The notes below the pieces were generated by a model that worked only from the letters and a program-made list of their open reading frames with translations, did no database searches and was not told the DNA's origin. Below, in pieces: positions 23,763-36,425 of a stretch of 64,000 nucleotides of DNA. Each line of letters opens with the position of its first letter. Within the stretch, counting starts at the first letter, position 1. The position numbers and the translations under genes are program-made. The stretch spans positions 1,646,494 to 1,710,493 of the forward strand of contig JAJEKV010000105.1 in assembly GCA_021234155.1 (NCBI GenBank), written 5' to 3'. This DNA comes from Isoetes taiwanensis. Lineage: Eukaryota > Streptophyta > Lycopodiopsida > Isoetales > Isoetaceae.

Positions 23763-24309
23763 CATTAGGGTTTTTTTGAAATTAAAAAAGGGCCTTCAAA
23801 ACATGCCAACTAAGCCAAATGAAGATACATGAACTACCAATCAGAAATCAGAGCCTGACGGGTCCAGTCAGCAAAACTGTTATAACTAACTCACTGGATC
23901 ACATTTTCTAGCATAACTATTGATAGAAAAGTCCAAATGAGCTCTCGTTTAGTGTAATAGATAGATCTCGTTGAGATCTTTCCAACATTAGGTGCTTTGC
24001 ACATATTTTAACCACTTATGATTGTCAAAACTCCAAAAAATATGGTTTTTACTATTTTTTACTATCCTACGGGGCTAAAAGATATGCAAACCACCCAAGG
24101 TTGGAAAGATCTCAATGAGATCTATCTATGGCGCCAAACAAGAGCTCATTTGGACTTTTCTATCAACACTTATGCTAGAAAATGTGATCCAGTGAGTTAG
24201 TTACTGTTTTGCTGACTGGATTACCAGTTCTGTTTTCTGATTGGTAGTTCATATAGCTTAGTCAGCAGTTCTTAGAAGGTCCTTTTATGATCTCAAAAAA
24301 TCCCTAATG
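23763..24309. mobile_element. Foldback MITE, about 547 bp
   Basis: The outer ends are CATTAGGGTTTTTTTGA and its imperfect complement ending CCCTAATG. The arms pair for about 230 bp, including AACTCACTGGATCACATTTT and AGATAGATCTC-TTGAGATCT. No transposase is present and I could not identify a target duplication, so the superfamily is open. Confidence 0.7.
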
Positions 24310-24642
24310 TTCAATTTTACCTGTTATATTGGCCTTGCGAGATAGATATTCATGCTTTCTTATCTTTGTAGTTTTCTTTATCCAGGTTGCCAGATTCATT
24401 ACAGTCTGTTTTTTCGCTTGTTGGCATCATTTTCCATTTTACTGTTGGTTCATCCCCACGGTTCTTGTGTCTTGTTGGTCCCTAGTATTCCCTCGTCTCA
24501 TCAGTACTATTCAACTTTTATCCCTTATGGCTCCATTTTTTGTTTCTTGTAGTTCTCACCACGCTTTCAGTTGTGTTCAGGCTATGGGGATGTCACCTTG
24601 TGTCCCTTGTCCTTTGCTAGTGCATCGCTTTTTCAATATCAT
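24310..24642. other. T-rich filler between MITE and TA-bounded element
   Basis: This is the same T-rich style as 19691-23762. No gene or structured repeat was seen. Confidence 0.4.
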
Positions 24643-26100
24643 AATATATATATAATTATTCTATGTGTCCATGGGAAACGATGTACCCATGGATTGTTTA
24701 CATATTCAAATTAATCTAGGCCGTCTATTTGTGGGCCAATGGGGTGGCACAACTACGGCCTTAGGATCTACATGGGGTCATGCATGGGGCATGCACCATG
24801 CCTCTAGACCGTCGGATCAAGGGGGGAAGGTAAAATCATAGCCCTTGATTTTTCTAAGGAAGGTGCAAGGAAGGTCCCTAAAAGTGCTAGCCCTTGGATC
24901 AAAAGAGGGAGGAGAAATCCTGGCCACTAAGTTTTTTTATTAAGTTGCAATTTATTTATTAAAGGAGTTGAGGTGGCATCCTCATTTAATAAAAAGTAAT
25001 GAGGTGGCACCAACATTTATGAAAGGAATTTTGAGGAAGCTTCTTTTTTGTAATTATCTTCAAAGGCCCGTAACTTGCAGCAAAGGGGTCGGATGAAGGT
25101 GGGGCCTATGCCATTGGATTCCTCTCATCGAGAGCTTTCCAATGACTAGTGCTTTTATATTGTTTCATCGTAGTTGAAGCGAATATGATCGAATATTAAG
25201 AATCTTCTTGAAATCTTGGTAGTTTATGGAAAAGAGAATCTAGGGGAATTTTTATAGCATCTTAAAGAATGTAAAAGAATCTCTATAGAATCTTGAGGAA
25301 TCTATGGGAATCACAAGGGAATCTTTAAGAATCTAAGCGAATCTTTATAAAACCTTTGAGAATCTAGAGGAATCTTCATAAAATCTTGAAGAATCTAAGA
25401 GGATCTTCATAGAATCTAAGGGGATCTGGGAGAATCTACATAGAAACTTGGGGAATCTAGAGGAATCTCAACAGAATTAGAGAATCTATGGGAATCTTAA
25501 GAGAATCTTAGAAAATCTAGCAGAATCTAAGCGCATCTTCGTAAAGTCCTTGAGAATCTACATGATCTTTAATGGAATCTTGAAGAATCTTGGGGAATGT
25601 ACTTAGATCTAATGGAATCTAGGGGAATATACATAATATCTAAAGGAACCTAGGGGAATCTACATAAAATTTATATATAATCTTAGAGAATCTAGAGGAA
25701 TCTTTGTAGAATATTAAGAATCTAGAAGAATAGTTGTGGAATCTTTCACATTGGATGTGTTTTGCAGGGGAATCTTCATAGAATCTATGGGAATTTAGGA
25801 GAATCTACATAGAATCTTGGAGAATCTAGAGGAAATTTGGGTTACTCTTTGAGAATCTAGGGGAAACTCAAGAGAATCTTAAAGAATCTATAAGAATCTC
25901 AAGAGAATGTAGAGAAATCTAAGGGAATCTTCGTGGAATCTTCGAGAATCTTGGAAATTTTTTTCTAAGCCTTGAAGAATCTAAGAGAATCTTTATAGAA
26001 TCTTCATTGGATGGCTCAAAATTTGTACACTCCCTCATAGTACAATCACTTGTATATATATATATATATATACAAGTTTTTGTACTATCAACGGGATAAA
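24643..26100 (+). mobile_element. TA-bounded element, copy 1, with a GAATCT array
   Basis: It opens in TATATATATAATTATT and closes in a TA run within a palindrome (AGTACAA-TCACTTG, TA run, CAAGTTTTTGTACT at about 26038-26088). The head shares phrases with 31100-31400 (minus), 40090-40620 and 48136-48760: GAGGTGGCA, GCATGCATGGGGCATGCACC, AAGGTGCAAGGAA and CCGTC. From about 25195 to 26010 it is an array of GAATCT hexamers. No transposase was seen. Confidence 0.55.
25195..26010 (+). repeat. GAATCT array, period about 10-11 bp
   Basis: Hexamers GAATCT and close variants are spaced mostly 10, 11 or 12 bases apart with short purine-rich linkers (for example GAATCTTGGAGAATCTAGAG). It has no reading frame of note. 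Confidence 0.8.
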
Positions 26101-26261
26101 ATAAAATGGGATGAAACCAAAATGTATAGATTCCCTAGAATGAATGATATTAGGTAGGACCATGAATGATATTAGGCAGGACCCAACAGTCACACAACAA
26201 AGCAATAGTCTCGAGCTACAATAATTAGTGAATGAACTACTGCACTATTCATAAGGTTAAG

Positions 26262-26655
26262 TTAAAGATTCCCCAAGATTTTATGAAGATTCTCTTAGAT
26301 TCTCTAAGATTTCATCAAGATACTTCTAGATTCTCAAAGATCCTAGAAAAATTTCCTTAGACTCCCCTAGATTTCCAAAGATTCTCTTAGATTCCCTAGA
26401 TTCCCCTAGAGACCCCAAGATTTTTGAAGATTCCTGTAGATTTTCCTAGTTTTCGAAAGATTCTTTTGAGATTCCCTAAGATTTTCCAAAGGTTTTTCTA
26501 GATTCTAAGAGAATGCCCAAAGATTCCTCTAGATTCTCCAAGATTCTATGAAGATTATCCTAGATTCTTCTAGATTCTTCAAGATTCCATCAAGATTATT
26601 CTTAATTCTCAAAGATTTTAAGAAGATTCCCCTAGATTCCCCTAGATTCACAATT
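26262..26655 (-). repeat. Same array in inverse orientation (AGATTC on plus)
   Basis: AGATTCCCCTAGATTCCC-type units repeat at about the same spacing as the forward array, so together they form a long imperfect inverted repeat around about 26010-26262. The spacer holds the TA hairpin and TAGGTAGGACCATGAATG duplications. Confidence 0.75.
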
Positions 26656-26865
26656 AAAAACTTTGTAAAGTGCATAATGTGTTGATAGATCTCACATTAT
26701 TAAGGACTTGAATTCCACGATAGAGAACATATTTGGTCAACACCATATGATCACAAGCATGTGAATTGCACAGGGGTTGTGGCAATCTCAAACGCGAAGA
26801 ACTCGCTTTTGGCTATACTAGTGAACTGCAAATTATTTGCTCCATTGGTTTTTACTGTCCCTTAG

Positions 26866-26971
26866 GTGCCTGCAACAGATGCATAAGATTAATACAGAAC
26901 CAGATTATCAAGGTTATATACTTTCACAAGTTTTGAGAAGAGTTCAAGGAGGCTGGTATTTGCTAGTTAAG
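26866..26971 (+). other. Possible orphan exon, unidentified
   Basis: CCCTTAG precedes 26866 and GTATTTT follows 26971. One frame is open across all 106 bases (it includes NTEPDYQGYILSQVLRRVQG). I do not recognise the family. Flanking DNA gives no matching exons, so this may be a captured or relict exon. Confidence 0.3.
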
Positions 26972-27393
26972 GTATTTTGTTTTTGCAAAGTTCATCCTAG
27001 TTGTATAGAGATCCAAATATCTTGTGCCATTCTTTGCTCACATATATTGTATTTTTCGTGTTTGAACAGACATTTTTGTGCTTTGTGTGCAAATGTATGG
27101 TACATGATCATAATGCTTCTATTCAATTGATTTTCAATCTTCCTTTCTTCACTGGTCTCTGCTTCAAATGCATGGCCTGGTGTCATTAGCAAATATATAT
27201 GCAAAATGTTTTCTTTTTCATTCAGGAATAGAATCTGCGGCATTTTGTTTGGGTTTATCTTTATTCATGTCACAATGTAATGATCAATAATTCTGACGAT
27301 AGTCTAAATCAATGGGGAGAGGATATGCTCTTAGGCTACAAATATACGAGCACGCACTAATCTTCAATACCTTGATATCTTATCAGACATCAC

Positions 27394-27549
27394 AACAAAA
27401 TCAAAGGTAGCTTGATTCACATGTTAAGTTGGCACCATGGCACCATGATGTAGGAGATGCGAGGCCTGACAAACAAAATCAAAGGTAGCTTGATTCACAT
27501 GTTAAGTTGGCACCATGGCACCATGATGTAGGAGATGCAAGGCCTGACA
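27394..27549. repeat. 78-bp tandem duplication
   Basis: Two adjacent 78-bp units, starting AACAAAATCAAAGGTAGCTT, differ by one base (GAGGCC against AAGGCC). The event looks recent. The rest of 26972-28620 shows no gene I can support. Confidence 0.85.
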
Positions 27550-28620
27550 CTGTGTCTTAACAAAGTTGAAGTCTATTAACTTAAATAAGGTATACTAACA
27601 ACTTGAGCCTTCGATCAAAATGTCCATAAAGGTGGTAAGATTTAAGGATGGGCTAGAAGGGAATTCTAGAAAGTACCTAGCTTTAATTGCAATTGAATCA
27701 TCTCACTAGGGGAATCTTAATGTCGAGATATTTTTTTCTTAACTGATAGTAATTGCACTTGAATCATCAAACACTAGTGAAAACTTGATGTGGGGATTTT
27801 TTTTTCTCAATTGATAGTTCCAGCAAATGAAGCAAAACATTTGTACAGATTAATTATAAAATCAAATATCGCCAAGCATAAGTATGAAACCATCATCATG
27901 GAATAATTTCTACCATCGGACGAGTTACAAATTAGCATTTCTTAATGTTAAAAGACCATGGAGACTACGATACATTTTCACAGTTCTGGGAATATGCATT
28001 TAGACCCATGCACTACATTCCAACGAGTTCTTAAGAGGGCAGAAATGAAGATTAAAAAGATATAAATCTTGCTTCCCATGTGGCATGGTTATGAATAATT
28101 CCATTGTTTTAGGTTAGCCAACTATTCCAAATGATTTATTCGTGTAGATGCAGTTCCGTTGCTAAAGGAGAAGGAAGCTTGACTGCTTACTGTCAAAACT
28201 TCCTTGGAAATAATATCCTTTATAACAGTCAAGATCTTGAGATTTCCATAGATTCGGCACCATGTGAAACCGAAACACCAATTGCATAAGGTCTCATAAG
28301 CTCTCAGCGTTAAGTCCTTCAGAAGCACCCAGGGAACTACTCTTTCAGCCAATATAGAATAGCTCCCAATCGCCTTAAACAGAGTTGGTACCAAAACGAA
28401 GTCTGGGACCCATTGTAGGAATGTTCATGGCACTTCTGATCTTTAGATCCCATTATTTGTTCAAAAACTAGACAGTGCAATAGGATCCCAATAACCAGAA
28501 GCACCAATGACGGAATAATCCAATGAAAAAGTCTTGCCTTGTGCCCCTGATGTAAGGGGAAAGCCACAAAAATTAATTTGGATATGTGAAGCACATACCA
28601 CAATAATACAGAAAGACACT

Positions 28621-29875
28621 TCATATAATGGCATTCTCAGAGACAGAAATGGCATTCATGTTATTGCCAGAGTCATGCACACTCATGTTCTTGCTGATGA
28701 CCCTTTTCTGGATGTTTGTTGGCTTCACCATGGAAGTTTCCATCTTTTCAGCAATTCCTTTGAGAGCCTGCATGCTAAAAGAAGACATAGGTAACAATAT
28801 AAAGGATTACTGATGCAGATGCAAGTGCATGCCGAACTCACCTGCAACCTTTCTTTTTCAATGCGCAATATGAGGCCACATTTTGAGTGACTGCAACAGA
28901 ATAGCGTGATTAATAGTATTTAGAAGCAAGACATCTTGTGTGCAACCAAATTGAAAAGGTTGAATTCCCCTAGCTTAGACATCACAGAGGCCACTTTAGA
29001 GCTCGGAGCTATGCAATCCTTCGTAACACATATCCGCAAAATAATTGCCACGTTGCTGACATGTTTAGCTCATCGAAGTAGAGTATCTCATATGATTCTA
29101 CGCATGGTTTACCTCTTCTTTAGTAGCATCAGATCCGAAAAAAAATTTGACTATTTGTTTCTTGTGCAAGACAACCACCTCCTGGATGATCCCTAGCCAG
29201 ATTATAAAAATAATAATGCTTTGTAGACAAAATGTATAACGCTGTTATACCTGCTTTTTTCCAGATGTAGCCCTAATAGACACCTTGTCCCCATCAACTC
29301 TTTCAACATACCCAACTAAAGATTGATGATCTCCTTCAACTACCATCACTGTATCGCCCTCCATAAATCTAGCAGATTTTATGAATGATGAAGAGTTGAA
29401 GACCGTGGCAGAATCTTTTCCACCAGGTCTTTGGAACATCTGAAGTTCTTCAGGTGTTGGCTTTACGAGAATGTCAAGACTTCTTAATGCAACTTTTTTT
29501 ACTAAATAGCCATCCATAAAAAGCATGTTGCCAACAGAGTACAAAATCTGTTCTTTGATCTTCTTCTGCTTCACAGGAATGCTCAACTTCCTGGCAAAAG
29601 AGAGAAATGAAGGTAAGAGCCATAAAGGTTAGTAACATCAAGGCCACTAAAATAAAGGTTAGTGAGATCTTAAACCTGATTTCATTTTCAGTAATAAAGC
29701 ATGGTGGGGGTCTACTTTCAGTCTTAGTCTTTAGATTCTTTCCTTCCTTCTCAGAGCCATCACAATGGGATCTAGATTCACCAGCCTGAGTCTTTAAACA
29801 TTTTTCTTCCTCTTCAATACCACTACAATTGCTCTTCTTGGTTAACTCCCTTCCTGGCCTTGTCGCAACTAGATC
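28621..29875 (-). pseudogene. SPT5: SPT5-like transcription elongation factor, truncated gene
   Basis: SPT5 binds RNA polymerase II through NGN and KOW domains and controls elongation. Exons read on the minus strand: 29875-29676 (DLVATRPGRE, ending RPPPCFITENEIR), 29590-29251 (LYSVGNMLFMDGYLVKKV, then a KOW stretch with FMEGDTVMVVEGD and GYVERVDGDKVSIR), possibly 29195-29112, 28890-28842 (CGLILRIEKERLQ) and 28767-28621 (ALKGIAEKM, ending in TGA). All but the third have AG/GT borders with consistent phase. The third needs a frame shift in a T run. The NGN domain, later KOW domains and the C-terminal repeat region are absent, so it is probably a relict or captured copy rather than a working gene. 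Confidence 0.6.
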
Positions 29876-30999
29876 CTACAAAGGCAGGTAAACTGGAAAT
29901 TAAGTTATGATGGATGGCCGGATAGCAATTCAGTTATTTCAATGCACATGTTCACCTGACTGTTCCCAATTTGCTTCAACAGAACCTGTAAAAATACTAA
30001 GAAATATTGACTGCTACTTTACTCTCTCAGAAAGCATAAATTTTTCTAACAATTTTTACCGTCGGTCATCTCAAAGACATTTCAGCTAAACAATCACTAC
30101 TCAAAATCACACTTAACGTAAGACAAATAAACAAAATCCGATCATGTATACAGCATTAGTCATTCAAAATGAGGCCGAATAAAGCATACCTTAAACCACA
30201 GCTAGCCAGAAGAGCACAGCATCAAAGATAAACTCTAGCTCTCCATCCATTGCACCACAACCATATTTAGAAATTAATGGGAACAGACCAGAACGTTTTT
30301 CCAGAGAACTTCCACCAATCCTTAAAACAGACGTGTGGCCAGCTTCTTTTATCAATAATAACATGTGCCACCACCTGTAAGCCAATCCAGCTGTGCTGGC
30401 TTAGTCCGTTATATTTGAGCCAATTAAGAAATTACAGACAGAGATTACTTGCCTTCTTGTGCTTTAAGCTCACAATGAGAACCAAATGACAATTCACTGG
30501 CGACAATCCTGAATTTCAAACTGAATATTCAAGTATTTTCGAGCTTACTGGCAATAATTCTTGAATTTCAACCTGGAAAACAGGTGCACAAAAAATAATG
30601 AAGCTTTGAAATGGAACAGTACCCTAGAAAAAAAATGAATCCTTGTGGCGCCAAATCCTTGTGGCGGCCAAACAACCGCTGCCGCTATTTCACCTCTGCT
30701 TCTAAATCCGAGCTTGATAACAGCTGACCAGAGACTTGGGTGGATCTGCTGCTCTTGAAGAAATCGTCCTGGAGCCAGCCCTAAGAAAATCAAAAGCAAA
30801 GAGCAAATAGGTCTGTGCTTTGAAGGCAGTGATTAACATACCGGAATGGTTTCGTCCAAAAGCAGACTGCATCAAATGCCGAAATGCAAGGAAATAGATA
30901 TGCATACAAAAAAGCTCCAAATCGGGCAGAAACGATTATGTTTGTATGAACAGCGGGGAGATCAAACCCTGTAGCACCCAACAACCGCAAATGGAGCCT

Positions 31000-31000
<1 letters not shown>
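29876..31000 (-). other. Upstream of the SPT5-like exons; one splice-bordered open stretch
   Basis: On the minus strand 30374-30190 has TTACAG before and GTATGC after. It is open for about 60 codons (KEAGHTSVLRIGG, FPLISKYGCGAMDGE) but stops four bases before the donor. I cannot tie it to the SPT5 N-terminus, so I treat it as unproven. No further gene was seen. Confidence 0.25.
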
Positions 31001-31538
<538 letters not shown>

Positions 31539-32417
31539 CTTGAAAGTAAGAGACGGTTTTGTCATTAATTATAAAATCTCAAGTACATTGCAAAGTGTAT
31601 GCCTTTGCTAGAAGAGCATACCAAAACATGCATAAAAACCAACAAGGAGTTTCATAGTACAGGAACTATGATCACCACACATAAAATTATGACAGCCAGT
31701 AGCAGATAAGATAATATGTTGAAAGTATTTTTTTCTTGACTGAAGTGACTTTTTCAACTTATCATCATTAGTTCCTTCTTAAGATATCAATCAATGTCTT
31801 TACCATAGTATTCGGGCCTTCTATTGTTTAGCCTATGTTTGGCACCAGGTTTTTTCCTTTATCTGCATGGTTCTTCTATTTCTTCAGCTCCATCGCTCAT
31901 ACTGTTGTTTTAGTAGATTCCTCGTTCCTTTATAGTCTGACTAATCCATTTCGTTGCGTTCGTTTTGGTTGCTCCATTTGCACTGTTTGTGTTGGTTCAT
32001 TGGGCCTCATGCTGCTTTTCTTCATTTTTCATGGTTGGCGTCCATTACTTGTTTGGTGGTCCTTACCGTACCTCCTTGTTGTCAAGTGCCTCATTGCCTC
32101 TAATGGCCCTTTTTTGTTCAATTTACCATTAGTTACCCCTGTTGTCTTCTCCTTCTTGCCTTGTTCAAATTAACATTAGTTACCCCCGTTGTCTTCTCCT
32201 TCTTGCAATTGCCCTGTTGTTCCTTGCTCCTTTGCTCCACAACGTCTGCTTTATTCTTTATCCATTTATCCGGTCCTATGGTAGTCTGCATATTTCAATG
32301 GATTTTCAATGATCTTACTTGTTTTTGCTCGCAGTTTCAGTCTGTGATTGGAGGAGGTAGGTTCCTCTTTATGTCGGATGTTATTGCTTTGCAAAGGACC
32401 TTTCCCCAGAATGCCCT
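31539..32417. other. T-rich repeat-derived stretch
   Basis: It has the same style as 19691-23762. A short tandem (TTAGTTACCCC plus GTTGTCTTCTCC) lies near 32130-32200. ATTGCTTTGCAAAGGACCTT occurs at about 32382 and again at about 33951. No gene is recognised. Confidence 0.4.
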
Positions 32418-32609
32418 GGTTCTCTTCTTATATAGAAGAGAATCATCATTGGGACGCCTGTTTTGGCGTCACGCCATTTTGAGCGTTAGATCTATCTATA
32501 GCCCGAGCCTTCTATGGCTTGGGGCTTTCTTTGGCTCTGTCTACTATATATCCATATTGCCTGCTAGCATTCCTCATCGGCGAGCTGAATTCTGTTGGTT
32601 CTAGAGTTT
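32418..32609. repeat. 192-bp repeat with terminal hairpin, copy 2
   Basis: It is collinear with 18875-19066, with small indels. The hairpin here is GTTCTCTTC-TTATATA-GAAGAGAA. The two copies are 13.5 kb apart in the same orientation. Confidence 0.65.
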
Positions 32610-32810
32610 CCCTCCCTCCCTCCTCTGAGTCTAGTCACCAGGTGTCAGCTTGTCTTAACATCTGTTGATTTCTTCTCGTTCCACCTAGTGAGGTCTGTAT
32701 CGACTCGTTTCTTCTATATCTTTGTGGCTTGTGCAATTTCTGGCCTCTGCAATTTCAGAAGCACTTTGCCGCTTCGGAGGGACCTAGGGGCAGACCCTGG
32801 GTGGGACCTA

Positions 32811-32953
<143 letters not shown>

Positions 32954-34032
32954 CGTAGCTCTGTGGCTTCCGAGTATTCTCATTTGTTGTGTCATTATCT
33001 CTGGAATCCTTTTTCCATCCTGCTCATGTATTTTTCTAATTCGGTTGGCTTTCTGATGCTTGTCCGAGAGGGCGTCTATCCCCTTGTCTTAAACTTCCAT
33101 GTAGTCTGTTTGTTTACAGCTGGTGCGCGATGGGCCGTCTTTTCAATTTTTTGATATTGTGTTATTGTGCTTGGTTGCTTGTGTTGACTATTAACTATTT
33201 GTTTACTATCGGGTTGATTCTCAGTTGGCTATTGGTCATGCTTTTTCTCTCTCTCTCTCTCTCTCCCGGTGTAGCACTTGTCGCTTCTGGGTAGGCTCCA
33301 AAGGATTCTTCTATTGGATGTGCCTATTGTCTCTTCCTGGCGTAGCTTTGTGGCTTCCAGAGGGCACTGAGGGGAAGATCCCCCTAGTCGGGCCTAGTAT
33401 ATCTATATATTTTCTCTCTTGGCGTAGCAATGTCGCTTCCGAAGATTCTTTATAATTTCTCTATTTTGCTATTTTTTCTCATCAGATTCTTGTGCTCTGC
33501 TTGCCTTTCGAGCATGATGCATGCTTGGCCATAGGGCTCCTAACCTTTTCATGTTAACCATCTGTGTGATTGTGTTTTGCAGTTCGGCGCGATCCTCTTT
33601 CTTGACACTAAGATGATAGCCGATTTTTAACAGTTCCGAGGTGGTTGCGATTGCAGTTTTCACTTCTACCCCTTCTTGTTGGGGTGGGGGTTGGGAGTCG
33701 ATATTTAAGGGTTGCGGGCTGAGGTGCAGCTTTGGTCTGGTCAATTTGACTTGGACGGGCTTTGGATGCAGTTTTGGGTCGGGAACTTTGTGGGTCGTGG
33801 GCCCAGTTATATGTTTTAAGCTAGTTATATGGCTGCGGTCATTGTTGGATTTTTTTCACTCATATTCACCCATGTTGGGGCCTCATTGTGGGTACCCCTA
33901 TGGGTCATTGTATTTTCACTCATTCAGCTCAATGGAACTCCACTTCATGTTATTGCTTTGCAAAGGACCTTTCCCTAGAATGGAGAATTCTGTGGAAATT
34001 GCCATCTTTAGAATATTTTTTGATCCATAATG

Positions 34033-34212
34033 TTATGCAGTCTTTTGAGCCCGTTTTGAGCTATTGCCCACATCATCATGCTTTGGGCCATCTTCTAGTT
34101 TATGGGCCCATACTGGGGCATGGTCAGGTTTATAAAGATAATCATAGAATAGCTGTTCTCCAGCTCCTATTTTTTCTTTCACAAATATACCTACTATGTG
34201 GTCTCCAGCAAG
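34033..34212 (-). pseudogene. E(z)-type histone methyltransferase, last part of SET domain
   Basis: The minus strand reads LAGDHIVGIFVKEKIGAGEQ, then LFYDYLYKPDHAPVWAHKLE and a tail ending KRAQKTA. This matches the end of the SET and post-SET region of plant PRC2 catalytic subunits (CURLY LEAF/SWINGER type), which methylate H3 Lys27. Only this terminal piece is here: no CXC domain, no NHS motif, and no AG acceptor in front of LAGDH (the upstream bases are CCCCACTTGG). A PRC2 gene fragment in repeat DNA is best read as a relict or transposon-captured piece. Confidence 0.75.
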
Positions 34213-34263
34213 CCAAGTGGGGAGTGGCAAAGCAAGCAGTGGGATTGCGATTGACTTGAACAT

Positions 34264-36425
34264 TCCACTCTATTTAAACGTATATGGGAAAGGGGATCAA
34301 GTCCATTTACTTGTTGGAATCAAATACTTATTTAAGTAGGAATTTGTGGTTGTATAAGATGCTTTATGTACCCTACTTCCAAACAAGAATGGTAAATGAC
34401 AGCAGTGTTTAGTATAACAATGGTAGGTGCCGAGTGGAAAGTGAGTTTCTCTTTTATTAGTGTGTATATGGGTGGCCTATTGTGGCTAGTGTTTTATTAG
34501 TTGCATTTTATAATTGAATTACGCAAGATCTAGCTTGAGATCCATCTGATCTACCTTTGATAATAGATTTGCAAAGAATACGATCGATTAAGCAAAATGA
34601 GCTCGCCTTCTCTCTTTTTTTCGGTGTAGTTGCACAATTAATGAAGGTCAAAGCATATCTCACCTTTTTTTTTTGGCATAGTTGCACATATCTAAATTAA
34701 TGAAGGTCAAAGCCTATTCATACTTTTGTGATTTTGCCGTTGAACTACTCTATAAAAAGGCTAAGTCGGCAAGAACTTTTCCCAATGCCAAAAAAGAAAA
34801 TTACCTTGGAAACTAGAGCAAATTGCATAATATTAGCTGTTGACATAGTAAAAACAGAAGAATACAACATACAATACCGTAAGCTTAAGAGTACGTAACA
34901 GAAGTCAGGTGATGAAGTACATATTAGTGTATATTCTGCACATCACTAGCCTTAGCGCAGCTGACTTATTATTGTCCGGACTAATAAATCCTACCCGAAG
35001 GATTTTCGAGGGTAAAACTGTGACAGTAATAAGAATGTCGACAAACCGTACAAATATACATCCTAAAATATATACATGTCAGGTGAGCAAGCCCGCATAC
35101 ACATGACCTCCTAAAGGTATGATCCCAGCATCTGTAGTGAAGCCATGCTCAATAACACATGCAGCAGCTAGTCAGACTGATACATTAAATGAGAGTCCTT
35201 GTTTTTTTGTTATCAGTATTCATGCAATACTGATAATTGGTTATGAGGTGGAGTATTGATAACTAATTATCGATTATTAGGGGAAGTATTGCTAATTAAT
35301 TATCGCATACTATTCCCGCCGATAAAGTGATTATCGGTCTTTCCCTCAGCTGATAATTAAAAATGCGTGGTCTCGGACGTATAGCCTCGATCACACATTT
35401 TTTATTATTAGCCTTGGCCAACCCGATAATCTTACCTTTTTTCAGGTCATTTAAAACAAACATACAGTCTTGATCACGCATTTTTGGTTATCGGTCTTGG
35501 CCAGGCCAATAATCTTACCTTATTTCAGGCTGATGTTCTTCCTCGCCTCTAGCGCTTCGTATGATCCAGCAAGGTTAATAACGAGTATGTTTGCTTTCGG
35601 TGGTTGATATGACGCCATGTGGCAAGAAACAACCTCCTCCCTTATTTTTGACGTGGGAAAATGGGCGCTTGTAGATCATTACACGAGATGCAGACGTGGT
35701 CGTCAAGCCCTTATCTTGTGTAAGGGCCTGCAAGTGCTCATTATCCTTAACAAACACACCTTCCCATATGTCCACACACCTTCCCATATGTCCGCATCGC
35801 TGCACTCCTTTGCTAGTGTTCCTTAAGACACTATTTGAATCTACCTAACTTATTTATTAGTTCCTTGCTCTATTCTATTTCGTTCAGTTCGTTATGTATG
35901 CTTGAGGTGAAGGCTGTAGGGAGATATACAATTGATCTTGAATCATGATTAGATGATATGTCCTCTTGTTTTTAGGGTTGAACAACTAAATCAACGAAAC
36001 TTCTTGCCTAGAATGGATTATGACATCTACGAAGATTTTTTAACATCTAAAGGTAGTTGTTAACAGTAATCGTTCTCATTAAGCATTTTATCGAGTACAA
36101 AATCCAAAAAAGTGGGCTAATATAATAGTGTAGAGACATTGTAGTGGGCCAGCATTTGGCAAGCAAAACAAACTGTCTCAACATAGTTTTCAAGCAAATC
36201 AAAACCAACTAGCAGCTTCATTCCTTGCTTTTCGGCCTTCTTTGACTAGCCAGCCCTCTAATAGACCTGCTGTGTCTGCTGCCCATGTAATGGACCTGAA
36301 ATTCTAGCAGTGTTTGAGTCTCACCTTCAGTCCAATGCAACAAAACTGGACCAGGTCTGGCTTCTCTACCTGCGAGTTGGTACTGAAGCTCACACAATAG
36401 CCATTAGGCTCCTTGCAGACTGATG
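34264..36425. other. Intergenic or repeat DNA without a recognised gene
   Basis: 35195-35560 has repeated GATAAT/ATTATC-rich hairpins and an imperfect direct duplication of about 80 bp (GATCACACATTTTT and GATCACGCATTTTT blocks, each ending AATCTTACCTT-TTTCAGG). A 19-bp tandem (ACACCTTCCCATATGTCC) is at about 35756. AAGGTCAAAGC repeats near 34645 and 34705. No coding potential is supported. Confidence 0.4.

Noticed and set aside
24018-24200. 60-codon ORF as a gene
   Set aside because: It lies in the foldback MITE arm.
35296-35481. Minus-strand 61-codon ORF as a gene
   Set aside because: It overlaps a duplicated AT-rich repeat and has no domain.
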